This document shows positions 1-10,515 of a stretch of DNA of 64,000 nucleotides, one piece after another (the stretch's first letter is position 1; each line of letters begins with the position of its first letter). Below the pieces are notes generated by a model. The model worked only from the letters and a program-made list of their open reading frames with translations. It was not told where the DNA came from and did not search any database. This stretch comes from Planctomycetia bacterium. GTDB taxonomy: Bacteria; Planctomycetota; Planctomycetia; Pirellulales; PNKZ01. Location: contig JAIOPP010000058.1 in assembly GCA_021413845.1 (NCBI GenBank), positions 1 through 64,000 of the forward strand. Direction: 5' to 3'. Made by a program: the position numbers and the translations under genes.

Positions 1-2
1 GC

Positions 3-869
3 GGGCAGGTGACCGCCCATCCGCCGATGGATGAAGTGCTGCGCCGCGTTCCTGAGATCGAATCACGTCCCGGCATGCTCAGCCTGACGATCGCCACGAG
101 TTTTCAATGGGCCGACGTGCCGGATGTCGGCGCGTCGGTCATCGCCGTTGCCGACGGCGACGCGGCGCGTGCTCAAGCCGCGGCCGACGAGCTTGGCGAT
201 TGGATCTGGAGCGAACGGAAGCGCTGGTATGCGCCGCGAGTCTCGGTGCGCGAAGCCATCGCCGCCGGCGAGGCAATCGGACGCTACCCGATCATCCTCG
301 CCGATCATGCCGACAACACCGGCGGCGGCGCTCCGGGGGATTCAACGGAGATCCTCCGCACGTTCCATGAACTCGATTTGCAAGACGCGCTGCTCTTGTA
401 CTTAGTCGATCCCGAAGCCGCCCTGGCAGCGCAGGCCGCGGGAGTCGGCAGTCGAATTCAAGTCGCGCTTGGCGGCAAGTCGTCGCCGGTGCAAGGTCCG
501 CCGCTCGAGGTCGAAGCCGAAGTCGTGGCGGTCACGCAAGGGGCGTTCGCCTACGACGGCCCGATGTATGCCGGCCTCACCGGCAACATGGGCCCGTCGG
601 CTTGGTTGCGCTTCGGAGGCGTGTCGGTCGTCGTCGTGACGACGCGGGAACAGCCGCTCGATCAGGCCTTTGCGCGGACGCTCGGCATCCGCTGCGATGC
701 CATGCGCTATATCGCGGTGAAGTCGGCGGCGCACTTTCGCTCGGGCTTCGAAAAAACGGCCGGCTCGATCCACAACGTCGATGCCCGCGCGATTCTCACG
801 CACGATTGGGGCACTTTGCCGTATCGTCGTCGGACGCGCCCGGTTTTCCCGGTCGAGATTCGCGATTAA
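3..869 (+). CDS. MlrC-like M81 family metallopeptidase, 5' end cut by window
   Basis: The reading frame is open to the left edge, so the true start lies upstream and only the C-terminal part is visible (about 289 codons). The segment ADHADNTGGGAPGDSTEIL, followed by a glycine-rich beta region with TGNMGPSAWLRF, is the signature of the MlrC C-terminal domain of M81 peptidases, first known from microcystin degradation. In this family the zinc-binding residues sit mainly in the N-terminal domain, which is not visible. Most relatives outside microcystin degraders have no known substrate, so a toxin-degrading role should not be assumed. The following gene starts about 50 bases downstream on the same strand. 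Confidence 0.85.
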   Translation, partial: GQVTAHPPMDEVLRRVPEIESRPGMLSLTIATSFQWADVPDVGASVIAVADGDAARAQAAADELGDWIWSERKRWYAPRVSVREAIAAGEAIGRYPIILADHADNTGGGAPGDSTEILRTFHELDLQDALLLYLVDPEAALAAQAAGVGSRIQVALGGKSSPVQGPPLEVEAEVVAVTQGAFAYDGPMYAGLTGNMGPSAWLRFGGVSVVVVTTREQPLDQAFARTLGIRCDAMRYIAVKSAAHFRSGFEKTAGSIHNVDARAILTHDWGTLPYRRRTRPVFPVEIRD

Positions 870-916
870 GCTGGAAGGTCTCCGTCTTGCTCCGTTCGGC
901 CTGTGGAAATGAATTC

Positions 917-3562
917 GTGTCGCGAGCCCCCTTAGTTCGATTTGCGTTCCTGCTGCTCGGTTGCGCGAGCTCGGCCTCGGCAAGCGCTGCGCCGATCGAC
1001 TTCGTGCGCGATGTCCGGCCGATCTTCGCGAAGCATTGCTATGCTTGCCACGGCGCGGAGAAGCAGAAGGGTAATCTACGGCTCGACATCAAATCGGAGG
1101 CGTTCAAAGGGGGCGAATCGTATGGGCCGAGCATTGTCGCGCGCGAGGCGAAGAAGAGCCCGCTCGTTCAACTGGTGACGGAAGCGGACGCCGAACAGCG
1201 CATGCCCCCCAAGAGCGCGCGGCTATCCGATGCCGAGATCGCGACGCTGACGCGCTGGATCGACGAAGGAGCGAACTGGCCCGAGGGGGTCGATCTGGCG
1301 AAGCTGGAAGATAAGCGCGAGCATTGGTCGTTCAAGCCGGTGTCGAAACCGGTGCCGCCGCCGACGAAGGACGGCGCCTGGCCGCGCGGCGAAATCGATT
1401 GCTTCGTATTGGCGAGGCTGGAGCAAGCAGGTTTGCGACCGGCTCCCGAGGCGGATCGCGCGGCTTGGCTGCGGCGCGTATCGTTCGATCTTCTCGGCTT
1501 GCCGCCGACGCCGGAGCAGGTCGAAACATTCGTCGGCGACATGCGCGGCGATGCCTATGAGCGCATGGTCGACACGTTGTTGAAGTCGCCGCGCTACGGC
1601 GAGCGCTGGGCGCAGCACTGGCTCGATGTGGTCCGCTATGCCGACACGCACGGCTTCGAGGTGAACACCGAACGCCCGAACGCTTGGCCGTATCGCGACT
1701 ACGTGATCGAGGCGTTCAACGCCGACGTGCCGTACGACCGGTTCATTCGCGAGCAGATCGCCGGCGACGCGCTCGGCAAAGATCCGGCGACGGGATTTCT
1801 CGTGACGGCGTCGGTGTTGCTGCCGGGACAAATCGGCCAAGACGAGCCCTCGAAGCGGCTGGCGCGGCAAGACGCGTTGGATGAGATCGTCGTGAACATC
1901 GGGCAGACGTTTCTCGGCTTGAGCGTCGGCTGCGCGCGCTGCCACGATCATAAATTCGATCCGATCGCCGCGCACGACTACTACGCGATGCAGGCCTTCG
2001 TCGCGGGAGTCGAGTATGGAGATCGGGAGCTGCGAACGCCCGAAGCCGAAACGCGCAAGCTCGAAGCGAAGCAATACAAGCAAGAGCTCGAAACGATACT
2101 GGGGCAACTCGCGCGCTATGTGCCGCAAGCGAAGTCGGGCACGGAGCGGCCGAGTCTGGGGACCAAGGCGACTTCGTCGGGCGATACGACCGTCGCCGAT
2201 CGGCACGAACTGCGGCAGATCAACGACGGGCAGTACGGCAACTCGCGCAGTTGGATGTCGAACACCAAGGGAAGCGGCTGGGTCGTGCTCGAGTTCCCGC
2301 GCACGCACACGATCGAGCGAGTCGTCTGGGGGCGCGATCGCGAGAGCAAGTTCACCGACCGACTGGCGACGAAGTACAAGCTCGAAGTCGCCGACGACGC
2401 CGGCGCATGGCGGATCGTGGCCGACTCGCAGGATCGAAAAGCATTCGACGCGCGCAGCGATAAGCCGGCGCCGTTTTCCACGAAGGGGCTTAAAAGCGAA
2501 GAAGCGCAGGAAGCCGAACGGTTGGTCGCACGCCAGAAAACGCTCGAAGCGAAACTGACCGGCGCCGAGAACTCGCGGAAGGCCTTTGCCGGAGTGTTCC
2601 GAACTCCCGACGTGATTCATTTGTTGAACCGCGGCGATCCCGAACAGCCGAAAGAGGCGGTCGCGCCGGCGATGCTCGCCCTGTTCGGAGGTGCGAAGCC
2701 GGCCGCGAACGCCAATGAGCAGCAACGCCGGATGGCGCTGGCCGACGCGCTCGCCGCGCCGCACCAGCCGTTGACCGCGCGCGTCATGGTGAACCGCATT
2801 TGGCAGGGGCATTTCGGCACCGGCATCGTCGAGACCGCGAGCGACTTCGGGCGGACGGGAACGAAGCCGTCGCATGCGGAGTTGCTCGACTGGCTCGCGC
2901 AAGAGTTCGTGCGCGGCGGATGGTCGATCAAACACATGCACCGGCTGATCGTCCTTTCCGCCGCGTACCGGCAATCGACGCGGCACGACGTTGCCGCGGC
3001 AAAGAAAGACGCCGACGTCCGGCTGCTGTGGCGGTTCCCTTCGCGCCGGTTGGAAGCCGAGGCGATTCGCGACTCTATGCTCTTCGTGAGCGGCCGACTC
3101 GACCTGAAGATGGGAGGCACGGGCTTCAACTTGTTCGATAAGCGAGGGGGCCTGTCAGGCTTCGTGCCGGTCGAATCGTTCAGCGGCGAAGGTCTGCGGC
3201 GGATGATCTACGCGCATAAAGTTCGTCGCGAGCGCGATGCCGTGTTCGGTGCGTTCGATTGTCCGGACGCGGGGCAAAGCACGGCGCGCCGTCGCGAGTC
3301 GACTACGCCGATTCAAGCGTTGAGTCTATTCAACAGTCGCTTTACGCTGGAGCAGGCCGACGCTTTCGCCGCGCGCGTGAAAGCCGACGCCGGCGCCGAT
3401 GTCGACGCGGCGAAGCAAATCGCGCGGGCCTATCGCTTGGCGCTCGGGCGGGATCCGAGTGCCGCGGAAGTCGTCGACGCGCAGACCGTCGTCGCGGGCT
3501 TCGGGCTCTCGACGCTTTGCCGTGCCTTGTTCAACAGCAACGAGTTTCTCTTCTTGCCATGA
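917..3562 (+). CDS. Secreted planctomycete cytochrome-c protein (DUF1549/DUF1553, PSD1 type)
   Basis: An 881-residue exported protein with the architecture signal peptide, PSCyt1, DUF1549 (PSCyt2), a discoidin-like insert and DUF1553 (PSD1). A CXXCH haem motif (CYACH) lies at residues 41-45 and a second (CARCH) near residue 339. Residues about 425-510 ([19 protein letters not shown] onward) resemble an F5/8 type C carbohydrate-binding fold. I chose the GTG at 917 because it gives a compact signal peptide ([20 protein letters not shown]); a TTG at 887 would add ten residues. The stop overlaps the next start as ATGA, so it is translationally coupled to the DUF1501 gene, the usual partner in Planctomycetes. 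The biochemical role is unknown; covalent haem binding is inferred from the motifs. Confidence 0.9.
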   Translation: MSRAPLVRFAFLLLGCASSASASAAPIDFVRDVRPIFAKHCYACHGAEKQKGNLRLDIKSEAFKGGESYGPSIVAREAKKSPLVQLVTEADAEQRMPPKSARLSDAEIATLTRWIDEGANWPEGVDLAKLEDKREHWSFKPVSKPVPPPTKDGAWPRGEIDCFVLARLEQAGLRPAPEADRAAWLRRVSFDLLGLPPTPEQVETFVGDMRGDAYERMVDTLLKSPRYGERWAQHWLDVVRYADTHGFEVNTERPNAWPYRDYVIEAFNADVPYDRFIREQIAGDALGKDPATGFLVTASVLLPGQIGQDEPSKRLARQDALDEIVVNIGQTFLGLSVGCARCHDHKFDPIAAHDYYAMQAFVAGVEYGDRELRTPEAETRKLEAKQYKQELETILGQLARYVPQAKSGTERPSLGTKATSSGDTTVADRHELRQINDGQYGNSRSWMSNTKGSGWVVLEFPRTHTIERVVWGRDRESKFTDRLATKYKLEVADDAGAWRIVADSQDRKAFDARSDKPAPFSTKGLKSEEAQEAERLVARQKTLEAKLTGAENSRKAFAGVFRTPDVIHLLNRGDPEQPKEAVAPAMLALFGGAKPAANANEQQRRMALADALAAPHQPLTARVMVNRIWQGHFGTGIVETASDFGRTGTKPSHAELLDWLAQEFVRGGWSIKHMHRLIVLSAAYRQSTRHDVAAAKKDADVRLLWRFPSRRLEAEAIRDSMLFVSGRLDLKMGGTGFNLFDKRGGLSGFVPVESFSGEGLRRMIYAHKVRRERDAVFGAFDCPDAGQSTARRRESTTPIQALSLFNSRFTLEQADAFAARVKADAGADVDAAKQIARAYRLALGRDPSAAEVVDAQTVVAGFGLSTLCRALFNSNEFLFLP

Positions 3563-5007
3563 ATCCAACTTCGCACCCTTATCTCGATCGGCGACGTTTC
3601 CTGGCCGACTCCGCCACGGCGCTCGGCTCCGTAGCGCTTGCGCAATTGCTGCGCACCGACGGCTTGCTCGCCGCGCCGTCGCCGGCGATCGACTTGGCAC
3701 GGCCGTATGCGGCGCGGGCCCCGCACTTTCCCGCCAAGGCGAAGAACGTCGTCGTGATCTTCTGCGCCGGAGCCGTGAGCCAACTCGAAACGTGGGACTA
3801 TAAGCCCGAGCTGACGAAGCAAGACGGGAAGCCGCTCGCCGGCGGACCCGCGGTGACGTTTCAAGGGCCGGCCGGAAATCTGGCTCGGCCTCAATATGCG
3901 TTTCGGCCTCGCGGCGCGACCGGCAAGATGGTCTCGGACATGATTCCGCATCTGGCGGAGTTGACCGACGACATCGCGTTCGTCCACTCGCTGACGAGCA
4001 AGAGCAACACGCACGGGCCGGCCGAAAACTTTCTCTCGACCGGCTTCGTGCTCGACGGCTTTCCAAGCCTCGGCTCGTGGGCGAGCTATGCGCTGGGAAG
4101 CGAGAACCAGGACCTGCCGGCGTTCGTCTCGATTCCCGACCCGCGCGGGGTGCCGCAAAACGGCTCGAACAATTGGGGGCCCGGCTTCTTACCCGCCGCG
4201 TTTCAAGGGACCACGCTCAGTGCGAAGGAGCAGATTCGCCATCTCACGCCGCAAGGAGTTTCGCCGGCAGCCGATCGTGCGGCGCGCGAGCTGTTGCAGC
4301 GGATGAACCAGCGGCATCTCGAACAACATCCGGGCGACGGCAAGCTCGCGGCCCGAATCGCCGGCTACGAGCTCGCCGCGCGCATGCAACTGAGCGTGCC
4401 GGAGCTCAGCGATTTGAAATCGGAACCGGCGCACATTCTGAAGCTCTACGGAGCCGACGACACGGCGAACCCGACCAAGGCGGCCTTCGCGCGCAACTGC
4501 ATTCTCGCCCGCCGGCTCATCGAGAGCGGGGTGCGGTTCGTGCAACTCTTCAACGGCGCCTACGCCAGCGGCGGCGATCTGAATTGGGACGGCCATAACA
4601 AACTGAAAGAGCAATACGACAAGCATGCCGCGATTCTCGACCAACCGGCGGCCGCGCTGATTCGCGATCTCAAGCAACGGGGTTTGCTCAAGGATACGCT
4701 CGTCGTCTGGTGTACGGAGTTCGGCCGGATGCCGATGTTTCAGCGCGGGGCGCAAGGCCGGGACCACAACCCCGACGGGTTCACTTGCTGGCTCACCGGC
4801 GCGGGCGTGAAGCCGGGCGTGAGCCACGGCGTCACCGACGAACTCGGCCGGCAAGCGGTGGCCGACATTCACCCGCTCTACGATTTCAACGCCACGATCT
4901 TGCACCTGCTCGGTCTGGATCACGAGCAACTCACGTTCGAGCACAACGGCGTGCAACGCCGGTTGACGAACGTGGAGGGGCATGTGATTCGCGAAGTCTT
5001 GGCGTAG
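3559..5007 (+). CDS. DUF1501 domain protein, Tat-exported partner of the PSD1 cytochrome
   Basis: A 482-residue protein of the alkaline phosphatase/sulfatase-like superfamily (DUF1501). The N terminus has a twin-arginine signal ([20 protein letters not shown]), so it should be folded before export. The ATG overlaps the stop of the preceding gene by four bases. Features typical of the family are visible: [20 protein letters not shown] near the start, the central [14 protein letters not shown] stretch, and [12 protein letters not shown] followed by [13 protein letters not shown], which supplies likely metal-ligand His/Asp residues. Families of this type occur almost always beside PSD1 proteins, suggesting an envelope complex. 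No substrate can be named. Confidence 0.9.
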   Translation: MNPTSHPYLDRRRFLADSATALGSVALAQLLRTDGLLAAPSPAIDLARPYAARAPHFPAKAKNVVVIFCAGAVSQLETWDYKPELTKQDGKPLAGGPAVTFQGPAGNLARPQYAFRPRGATGKMVSDMIPHLAELTDDIAFVHSLTSKSNTHGPAENFLSTGFVLDGFPSLGSWASYALGSENQDLPAFVSIPDPRGVPQNGSNNWGPGFLPAAFQGTTLSAKEQIRHLTPQGVSPAADRAARELLQRMNQRHLEQHPGDGKLAARIAGYELAARMQLSVPELSDLKSEPAHILKLYGADDTANPTKAAFARNCILARRLIESGVRFVQLFNGAYASGGDLNWDGHNKLKEQYDKHAAILDQPAAALIRDLKQRGLLKDTLVVWCTEFGRMPMFQRGAQGRDHNPDGFTCWLTGAGVKPGVSHGVTDELGRQAVADIHPLYDFNATILHLLGLDHEQLTFEHNGVQRRLTNVEGHVIREVLA

Positions 5008-5011
5008 TCGC

Positions 5012-5040
5012 CGCAAGCCCCGCTCGAAGTGGGCTTCGCG
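5012..5040. terminator. Candidate bidirectional terminator between converging genes
   Basis: A short inverted repeat (AAGCCC / GGGCTT with a ten-base loop, flanked by GCG on both sides) followed by an AT-rich ATTTATAA. It lies between the stop codons of the DUF1501 gene and the oppositely oriented phosphate transporter, so it could serve both. The stem is short and the call is by eye. Confidence 0.4.
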
Positions 5041-5042
5041 AT

Positions 5043-6146
5043 TTATAACTTCGTCGCGGTCATCCAGCCGCAGAAGAGCAGCGCGCGGACGAGCCCGTAG
5101 GCGATGATCGCGGAGACGGGAATGGTGAGGATCCAGGCCCAGATCATCTTCTCGATCACTGTCCAGCGAACGGCATTGAAACGCTTGGCTGCTCCGACAC
5201 CCATGATCGCCGCGGAGACGATATGCGTCGTGGAGACCGGAATGCCGAAGTGCGAGGCCAGGCCGATGATCGAGGCCGAAGTGGTTTCGGCGGCGAAGCC
5301 GTGGACGGGCTGCAATCGCACCATCTTATGCCCGAGCGTTTTGATGATGCGCCACCCGCCGGCGGCCGTCCCCGCGGCCATGACGAGAGCGCAGAGGATT
5401 TTGATCCAAACGGCGATTTCGAGGTCGTGGCCGGGGGCGGGCAGGGGAGTGTGCAAGAACGCGAGCCAGGGGGGAGCGTCGGCCATCGAGCCGTCGGCCG
5501 TGCCCGCCGCGAGCGCCAGCGCGATGATGCCCATCGTTTTTTGTGCGTCGTTGGTGCCGTGCATGAAGCCCATGCCGGCGGCGCTCACCATTTGCGCCTT
5601 CCCGAACACGGTATTCACGAGCGCCGGCTTCCAGTTTCGTAACAGGAAGTAGAGCAACCCCATCACGAGCATGCCGAGCACGAAGCCTGCGACCGGCGAG
5701 CTGAACATGGGAATGCAGACCTTCCAGAGCAAGCCTTTGCCGTCGTACCAATGGTCTTTGTTGGGCTGCGACCAAATAATGACGTGCCAGCTTTCGGCCG
5801 CCGCGACGGCCGAGCCGATCAGGCCGCCGATCAGGGCATGGCTCGAACTACTCGGCAGGCCCCAATACCAAGTGGCGAGATTCCAAACGATCGCGGCCGT
5901 GAGCGCGCAGACGAGCACTTCTTGCGACACGACCCGGCCGTCGACGAGGCCCGAGGCGATCGTCTTGGCGACGGCGGTGCCCCAGAGCGCGCCGACGAGA
6001 TTGGTCGACGCGGCGAGCACGACCGCTTGTCGCGGAGTGAGCACTTTGGTCGAGACGACCGTGGCGATGGAGTTGGCCGTATCGTGAAAGCCGTTGATGT
6101 ATTCGAACATCAACGCCACGAAGACCACGACGAAGATCAGCGTCAT
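5043..6146 (-). CDS. PiT-family inorganic phosphate transporter
   Basis: A 367-residue polytopic membrane protein of the PiT (PitA/Pho-4) family, which imports metal-phosphate by cation symport. Both family repeats are visible: the N-terminal NGFHDTANSIATVVSTKVLT and the second-half MHGTNDAQKTMGIIALALA. Length matches the short bacterial PiT proteins. It lies downstream of, and on the same strand as, a DUF47 gene, the standard pairing in which the PhoU-like protein modulates transport. The gap between the two is 129 bases. Confidence 0.93.
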   Translation of the reverse strand: MTLIFVVVFVALMFEYINGFHDTANSIATVVSTKVLTPRQAVVLAASTNLVGALWGTAVAKTIASGLVDGRVVSQEVLVCALTAAIVWNLATWYWGLPSSSSHALIGGLIGSAVAAAESWHVIIWSQPNKDHWYDGKGLLWKVCIPMFSSPVAGFVLGMLVMGLLYFLLRNWKPALVNTVFGKAQMVSAAGMGFMHGTNDAQKTMGIIALALAAGTADGSMADAPPWLAFLHTPLPAPGHDLEIAVWIKILCALVMAAGTAAGGWRIIKTLGHKMVRLQPVHGFAAETTSASIIGLASHFGIPVSTTHIVSAAIMGVGAAKRFNAVRWTVIEKMIWAWILTIPVSAIIAYGLVRALLFCGWMTATKL

Positions 6147-6275
6147 ATAGTTGTCTAACGATCGGCTAACAATTGGGCGTGAATAGACTTCGAGCGCGGC
6201 GCGAGTTTTTCGTTTTCCGGACCGGCCCTGGCAGAATCGTCGGGCGGAGTCGTCGAGCAGGGTCGTCAGGCAGAG

Positions 6276-6905
6276 CTACGTGTTCTTGAGCACGATATGC
6301 GAGATGGCGTTTCCGGCGTCGCGGCAACGATCGATGACTTTCTCCAGTAAGTCGTACAGATCGCGGACCATCATCGCTTGGATGGCTTCGTACTTGCCGC
6401 CGTAGACTTCGCGGAGCAAGTCGACCATCACTTCATCGGCCTCGCTCTCGACGGCTTGCAAACGGTCGTTGAGTGCTTTCACCGTGTCGAGCGGAGGCAT
6501 CTTACGGAGCATCCGCACCATGTCCGACAGCGTGTGGGTGGCGCGCTCCATGAGCTCGATCTGGCGGTTGAACTCGACCGCTTGCAGTCGTTGCGGAGCG
6601 ATGTTGAAACGCTCGGCGAACTTCTCGATCGTCTTGCAGATGCGATACAGTGCATACGACACCGTCTCGATGTCTTCGCGCTCCAAGCCCGTCACGAACG
6701 TGTTCACCAGCTCGAGGCTGATCTGCTGCGTGATCCGTTTGTCTTTGCCGAGCGAGAGGGCGAACTGATCGAGCGGATGAGGATGGGTCCGATCCTTCAG
6801 CAACTCGACCAAGAGCCGGGTCGAGGCGAGCGTCTCTTCGGCGCTGGCTTCGAGGAGGTCGAAGAATTTGGCGTCGTGGCTGAAAAACTTCTGAATGGAG
6901 AACAT
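6276..6905 (-). CDS. DUF47/PhoU-like protein, PiT accessory
   Basis: A 209-residue helical protein of the DUF47 family, distantly related to PhoU. Start chosen at the ATG giving MFSIQKFFSHDAKFFDLLEA, the conserved beginning of the family; the open frame continues upstream for 35 codons without family similarity. The sequence is rich in heptad-like helices (ETVSYALYRICKTIEKFAER; RMLRKMPPLDTVKALNDRL). It is the first gene of a probable two-gene unit with the phosphate transporter. In other bacteria DUF47 proteins next to Pit control transporter activity; that is family knowledge, not visible here. Confidence 0.9.
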   Translation of the reverse strand: MFSIQKFFSHDAKFFDLLEASAEETLASTRLLVELLKDRTHPHPLDQFALSLGKDKRITQQISLELVNTFVTGLEREDIETVSYALYRICKTIEKFAERFNIAPQRLQAVEFNRQIELMERATHTLSDMVRMLRKMPPLDTVKALNDRLQAVESEADEVMVDLLREVYGGKYEAIQAMMVRDLYDLLEKVIDRCRDAGNAISHIVLKNT

Positions 6906-7250
6906 AGTGCTTTCGAAACGAAGAAGGCCGGGCGAACGAAACTCGGGAATCGATCCGAGGCCGATTTTTCGGGGAGCCGAATTGTAATGCGAAGCTCGCA
7001 GTCGCACCACTGACCGGTTGATAGAGATCGGCGCGATCGATTGAGCCTAAGGAGTGATATTTTCGTCGCGGTCGCGATTTTCCGGCGTTACAATTTCGCT
7101 CGGTTGGCCGGTATTCCGACTCCTTGCGAGGGCCGCTTTCATCGTGCCGCTGACCGGCATCTTTCCCGTTTCATAGCTAGTTTCGCAGCCTGTTCCTTCC
7201 CGTCGCCACCTCGACGCACCTACCCGCGAATCCCACTCGTGAACCACGCC
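6906..7250. other. Intergenic region between divergent DUF47 and ggt genes
   Basis: About 345 bases with no convincing gene, expected to hold promoters for both directions. A TACAAT hexamer at 7089-7094 could be a -10 element for the gamma-glutamyltransferase gene, but I see no good -35 at the usual spacing. No repeats were recognised. Confidence 0.5.
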
Positions 7251-9005
7251 ATGCGATTCTCTCCCTTGGGGCGAGCCGTCGTCCTTGTCTTGCTTTCCGC
7301 TTTCTCCGCTGCGGGTCAAACCATGCCGCTCTACGATCGAGCTTCGAGTGCCGCGGGCGAAGGACGTTCGATGGTCGTCGCGCGGCGCGGCATGGTCGCT
7401 ACGAGCCAACCGCTCGCCACGCAAGCCGGGCTCGACGTCTTGCGGCGCGGCGGTAATGCCGTCGACGCGGCGCTGGCGGCCAACGCCGTGCAAGGTGTCG
7501 TCGAGCCGATGAGTTGCGGCATCGGCGGCGACTTGTTCGTGATCTATTGGGACGCGAAGACGAAGAAACTGTACGGCCTCAACGCGAGCGGCCGGAGCCC
7601 GTATGAGTTGACGATCGACAAGGTCCGCGCCGCCGGCCATGCGAGCCTGCCGGATAAGGGGCCGCTGTCGTGGTCGGTGCCCGGCTGCGTGCGGGGTTGG
7701 GAAGACCTGCGAGCCCGCTTCGGCTCTTGGCCGCTCGCCGAAATTCTCGCTCCGGCCATCGAGTATGCCGACGAGGGATTTCCGGTAAGTCCCGTCATCG
7801 GAGCCGATTGGCAAGGCTCGGCCTCGATGCTTGCGGCGACTCCGGAAAGTAGTGCGACGTACTTGGTCGACAACAAGACCGCCGACGGTGCCGCAACCGG
7901 CCGGCGACGAGCGCCGCGCGTCGGTGAGATGTTTCGCAACCAGCGGCTTGCCGCGACCTACCGCCGGCTGGCGACGACCGGTGCCGACGACTTCTACAAG
8001 GGTTCGCTCGCGCGCGAGATCGTCGCTTATTCGCAGCGCACGAAAGGGTACTTCACCGAACGAGATTTCGCCGAGCATCACAGCGACTGGATCGAGCCCG
8101 TCGCGACGAACTACCGCGGCTACGACGTGTGGGAACTTCCGCCGAACGGCCAAGGGATCGCCGCTTTGCAGATGCTCAACCTGCTCGAACCGTACGATCT
8201 GCGCAGCTTCGGGCCCGGCAGCGCCGAGTATCTGCATCTCTTCGTCGAAGCGAAGAAGCTCGCCTACGCCGATCGGGCCCGCTACTACGCCGACCCGACG
8301 ATGGCTGACGTGCCGACGGCGCGCCTGATCTCGAAGCCTTACGCGAACGAGCGCCGCAAGCTGATGAGCGCGGAACGTGCCATGGTCGCCATGCCGCCGG
8401 GAGATGAGAAGCTCGTTCACGGCGACACGATTTATCTCACGGTCGTCGATAAAGATCGCAACTGCTGCTCGTTGATACAGAGCAACTACTACGGCTTCGG
8501 CTCGCAATACACGGCCGGCGAACTCGGCTTCGCTCTGCAGAACCGCGGGGCGTTGTTTTCGCTCGACCCCAAGCACCCCAACGCGCTCGCGCCGCATAAG
8601 CGCCCGTTTCACACGATCATCCCCGCGATGGTGACGAAGGAGAACGAGCCGGTGTTTTGCTTCGGCGTGATGGGAGGCGACATGCAGCCGCAAGGGCATG
8701 TGCAGGTGCTGGTGAACTTGATCGATTTCCAAATGAATCCGCAAGCGGCCGGCGACGCCGCGCGCGTCCGCCATGGAGGCAGCGCCACGCCGACCGGTCA
8801 GCCGGCCGAGGCCGACGGCGGAACGGTTTACGTCGAAAGCGGCATCAGCGAAGCAACCGTAGCCAAGCTCCGCAAGCTCGGGCACGAGGTGGTTCGCTCG
8901 CGCGGCGGCTACGGCGGCTACCAGGGAATCTGGATCGATCGGCGATACGATACGCTGCTCGGTGCTAGCGAAAGCCGGAAAGACGGCTGTGCTGCCGGGT
9001 GGTAG
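7251..9005 (+). CDS. ggt: Secreted gamma-glutamyltransferase family protein
   Basis: A 584-residue Ntn-hydrolase of the gamma-glutamyltranspeptidase family, which cleaves gamma-glutamyl bonds (glutathione and relatives) after self-processing into two subunits. The ATG at 7251 begins a signal peptide (MRFSPLGRAVVLVLLSAFSA); the open frame extends far upstream but is not family-like. The N-terminal half contains LDVLRRGGNAVDAALAANAV, typical of the large subunit. The expected processing site and catalytic Thr are in VHGDTIYLTVVDKDRN, where the Thr before IYLTVVD aligns with the nucleophile. The substrate could differ from glutathione, since this subfamily includes acylases. Confidence 0.9.
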   Translation: MRFSPLGRAVVLVLLSAFSAAGQTMPLYDRASSAAGEGRSMVVARRGMVATSQPLATQAGLDVLRRGGNAVDAALAANAVQGVVEPMSCGIGGDLFVIYWDAKTKKLYGLNASGRSPYELTIDKVRAAGHASLPDKGPLSWSVPGCVRGWEDLRARFGSWPLAEILAPAIEYADEGFPVSPVIGADWQGSASMLAATPESSATYLVDNKTADGAATGRRRAPRVGEMFRNQRLAATYRRLATTGADDFYKGSLAREIVAYSQRTKGYFTERDFAEHHSDWIEPVATNYRGYDVWELPPNGQGIAALQMLNLLEPYDLRSFGPGSAEYLHLFVEAKKLAYADRARYYADPTMADVPTARLISKPYANERRKLMSAERAMVAMPPGDEKLVHGDTIYLTVVDKDRNCCSLIQSNYYGFGSQYTAGELGFALQNRGALFSLDPKHPNALAPHKRPFHTIIPAMVTKENEPVFCFGVMGGDMQPQGHVQVLVNLIDFQMNPQAAGDAARVRHGGSATPTGQPAEADGGTVYVESGISEATVAKLRKLGHEVVRSRGGYGGYQGIWIDRRYDTLLGASESRKDGCAAGW

Positions 9006-9054
9006 CGAACCCCCATCGAGTCTCTCCGGTCGGCGACAATCGTCCAGAGTTTTC

Positions 9055-9084
9055 TTGACTCCCATCAAAGAATGCCGATATATT
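9055..9084 (+). promoter_or_regulatory. Sigma-70-type promoter for the orphan DUF1501 gene
   Basis: TTGACT (9055-9060) and TATATT (9079-9084) are separated by 18 bases and lie about 70 bases upstream of the DUF1501 start. This is the best match to the vegetative consensus in the window. Confidence 0.6.
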
Positions 9085-9153
9085 AGAAACAGCTGATGCC
9101 TCGCGCACGGCTTCCTGCCACGGACGTCCCCGCCTTCTATCGGAGTTCCACCC

Positions 9154-10500
9154 ATGCTTTCGCTATCGGGTCGGCCCATTCGCAATTGTGAAGGGATCAC
9201 GCGTCGGAGCTTGCTTAAGATCGGCACGCTCGGGCTCGGCGGACTCACGCTCGCCGACATACTCGCGCTGAGGTCGCAAGCGGCGACGAGCGGGTCGACT
9301 GTCGTGGGAGCCTCGAGCGCGCGGAAGACGAGCGTCATCTTTTTCGAAATGTCCGGCGGACCGACGCACTTCGAAACGTATGACCCGAAGCCCGAGGCTC
9401 CGCTGGAATATCGCGGGCCGCTGAAAGCGATTCCGACCGCAATCGCCGGCGTGAATTTCTGCGAAGTCCTTCCGGAGCAAGCGAAGATCGCCGACAAGCT
9501 CGCGATCATTCGTTCGATCCACCACGACTCGGGGAGCCACGGCACGAGCTCGCACCTGACGCAGACCGGTTATTATCTGCGCGACAATCAGAACCGCTCG
9601 AACGAGATGCCGTCGATCGGTTCGATCACGGCCCGCAATCGGGGCGCGAACGTGGAAGGGATGCCGAGCTTCGTGTCGATGCCCCGCGCGATGCGCTTCG
9701 GCACGGCTTCTTGGTTGGGGAAAGCCTACAACCCATTCGTGGTCGACAAAGATCCGTCGGAAAAGAACTTCAAGGTCAACAACTTATTCCTCGAAGATGG
9801 CCTGACGCTCGGCCGGCTCGACACCCGCCGCGGTCTGCTCGACGCGCTCGATGTGCAGCGTCGGATGGTCGACAACGAAGGGGTGTCGGCGGCGATCGAT
9901 CAGTTCACGCACCAAGCCTTCGACATGCTCACGACCGATCGGGCCCGCGCGGCTTTCGATCTGACGAAGGAATCGGAAGCGATGCGCGAGCGCTACGGAC
10001 GGAACTTGACCGGACAATCGCTCCTCTTGGCGCGGCGCTTGGTCGAGTCGGGCGTGACGTTCGTGACCGTGCGGATGAACGAAGGGTGGGACGATCACGG
10101 AAACATCGACAAGGCGATGCAAAAGAAAGGCCCGGCCTTCGATCGCGGGCTGGCCGCGCTCATCGGCGACCTGTACGAACGGGGCCTCGACCGCGACGTG
10201 ATGGTCGTGGCGATGGGAGAGTTCGGGCGGACGCCGCGCGTCAACCGCAACGCCGGCCGCGACCATTGGGGAGGCGTGATGAGCGTGATGATGTCCGGCG
10301 GCGGCTTACGCGTCGGGCAGGTGGTCGGCTCGAGCAACGCGCGCGGCGAGGTGCCGCAAGACAATCCGTATCGGCCCGAGAACGTGTTGGCGACCGTGTA
10401 CCGCCATCTCGGCATCGACCCTGCGGCGACGCACGACGATCTGACCGGTCGCCCCCGTTACATTCTGGAACGTCGCGAACCGATCCGCGAATTGATTTAA
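9154..10500 (+). CDS. DUF1501 domain protein, Tat-exported, without an adjacent cytochrome partner
   Basis: A 448-residue DUF1501 protein with a twin-arginine leader (ITRRSLLKIGTLGLGGLTLA). The family core is intact: VIFFEMSGGPTHFETYDPKP, ARRLVESGVTFVTVRMNEGW, and VVAMGEFGRTPRVN followed by GRDHWGGVMS. Unlike the two other DUF1501 genes in this window it has its own promoter and no PSD1 gene next to it; its neighbours are a gamma-glutamyltransferase and a converging PHP-type hydrolase. Whether it shares a cytochrome partner encoded elsewhere cannot be told. Confidence 0.9.
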   Translation: MLSLSGRPIRNCEGITRRSLLKIGTLGLGGLTLADILALRSQAATSGSTVVGASSARKTSVIFFEMSGGPTHFETYDPKPEAPLEYRGPLKAIPTAIAGVNFCEVLPEQAKIADKLAIIRSIHHDSGSHGTSSHLTQTGYYLRDNQNRSNEMPSIGSITARNRGANVEGMPSFVSMPRAMRFGTASWLGKAYNPFVVDKDPSEKNFKVNNLFLEDGLTLGRLDTRRGLLDALDVQRRMVDNEGVSAAIDQFTHQAFDMLTTDRARAAFDLTKESEAMRERYGRNLTGQSLLLARRLVESGVTFVTVRMNEGWDDHGNIDKAMQKKGPAFDRGLAALIGDLYERGLDRDVMVVAMGEFGRTPRVNRNAGRDHWGGVMSVMMSGGGLRVGQVVGSSNARGEVPQDNPYRPENVLATVYRHLGIDPAATHDDLTGRPRYILERREPIRELI

Positions 10501-10515
10501 GCCGGCGGCCGGCGA

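Noticed and set aside
9-869. Specific microcystin-degradation function for the MlrC-like gene
   Set aside because: Only the C-terminal part is visible, no mlrA/B/D genes follow, and M81 proteins are widespread without that role.
1223-2986. Long minus-strand frame opposite the PSD1 cytochrome gene
   Set aside because: Same cause: stop codons are rare on the complementary frame of GC-rich genes; no recognisable protein features.
7047-9545. Very long open frame on the minus strand opposite the gamma-glutamyltransferase gene
   Set aside because: It lies antisense to a clear family member, has an arginine-rich translation with no domain, and is expected from GC-rich codon bias.
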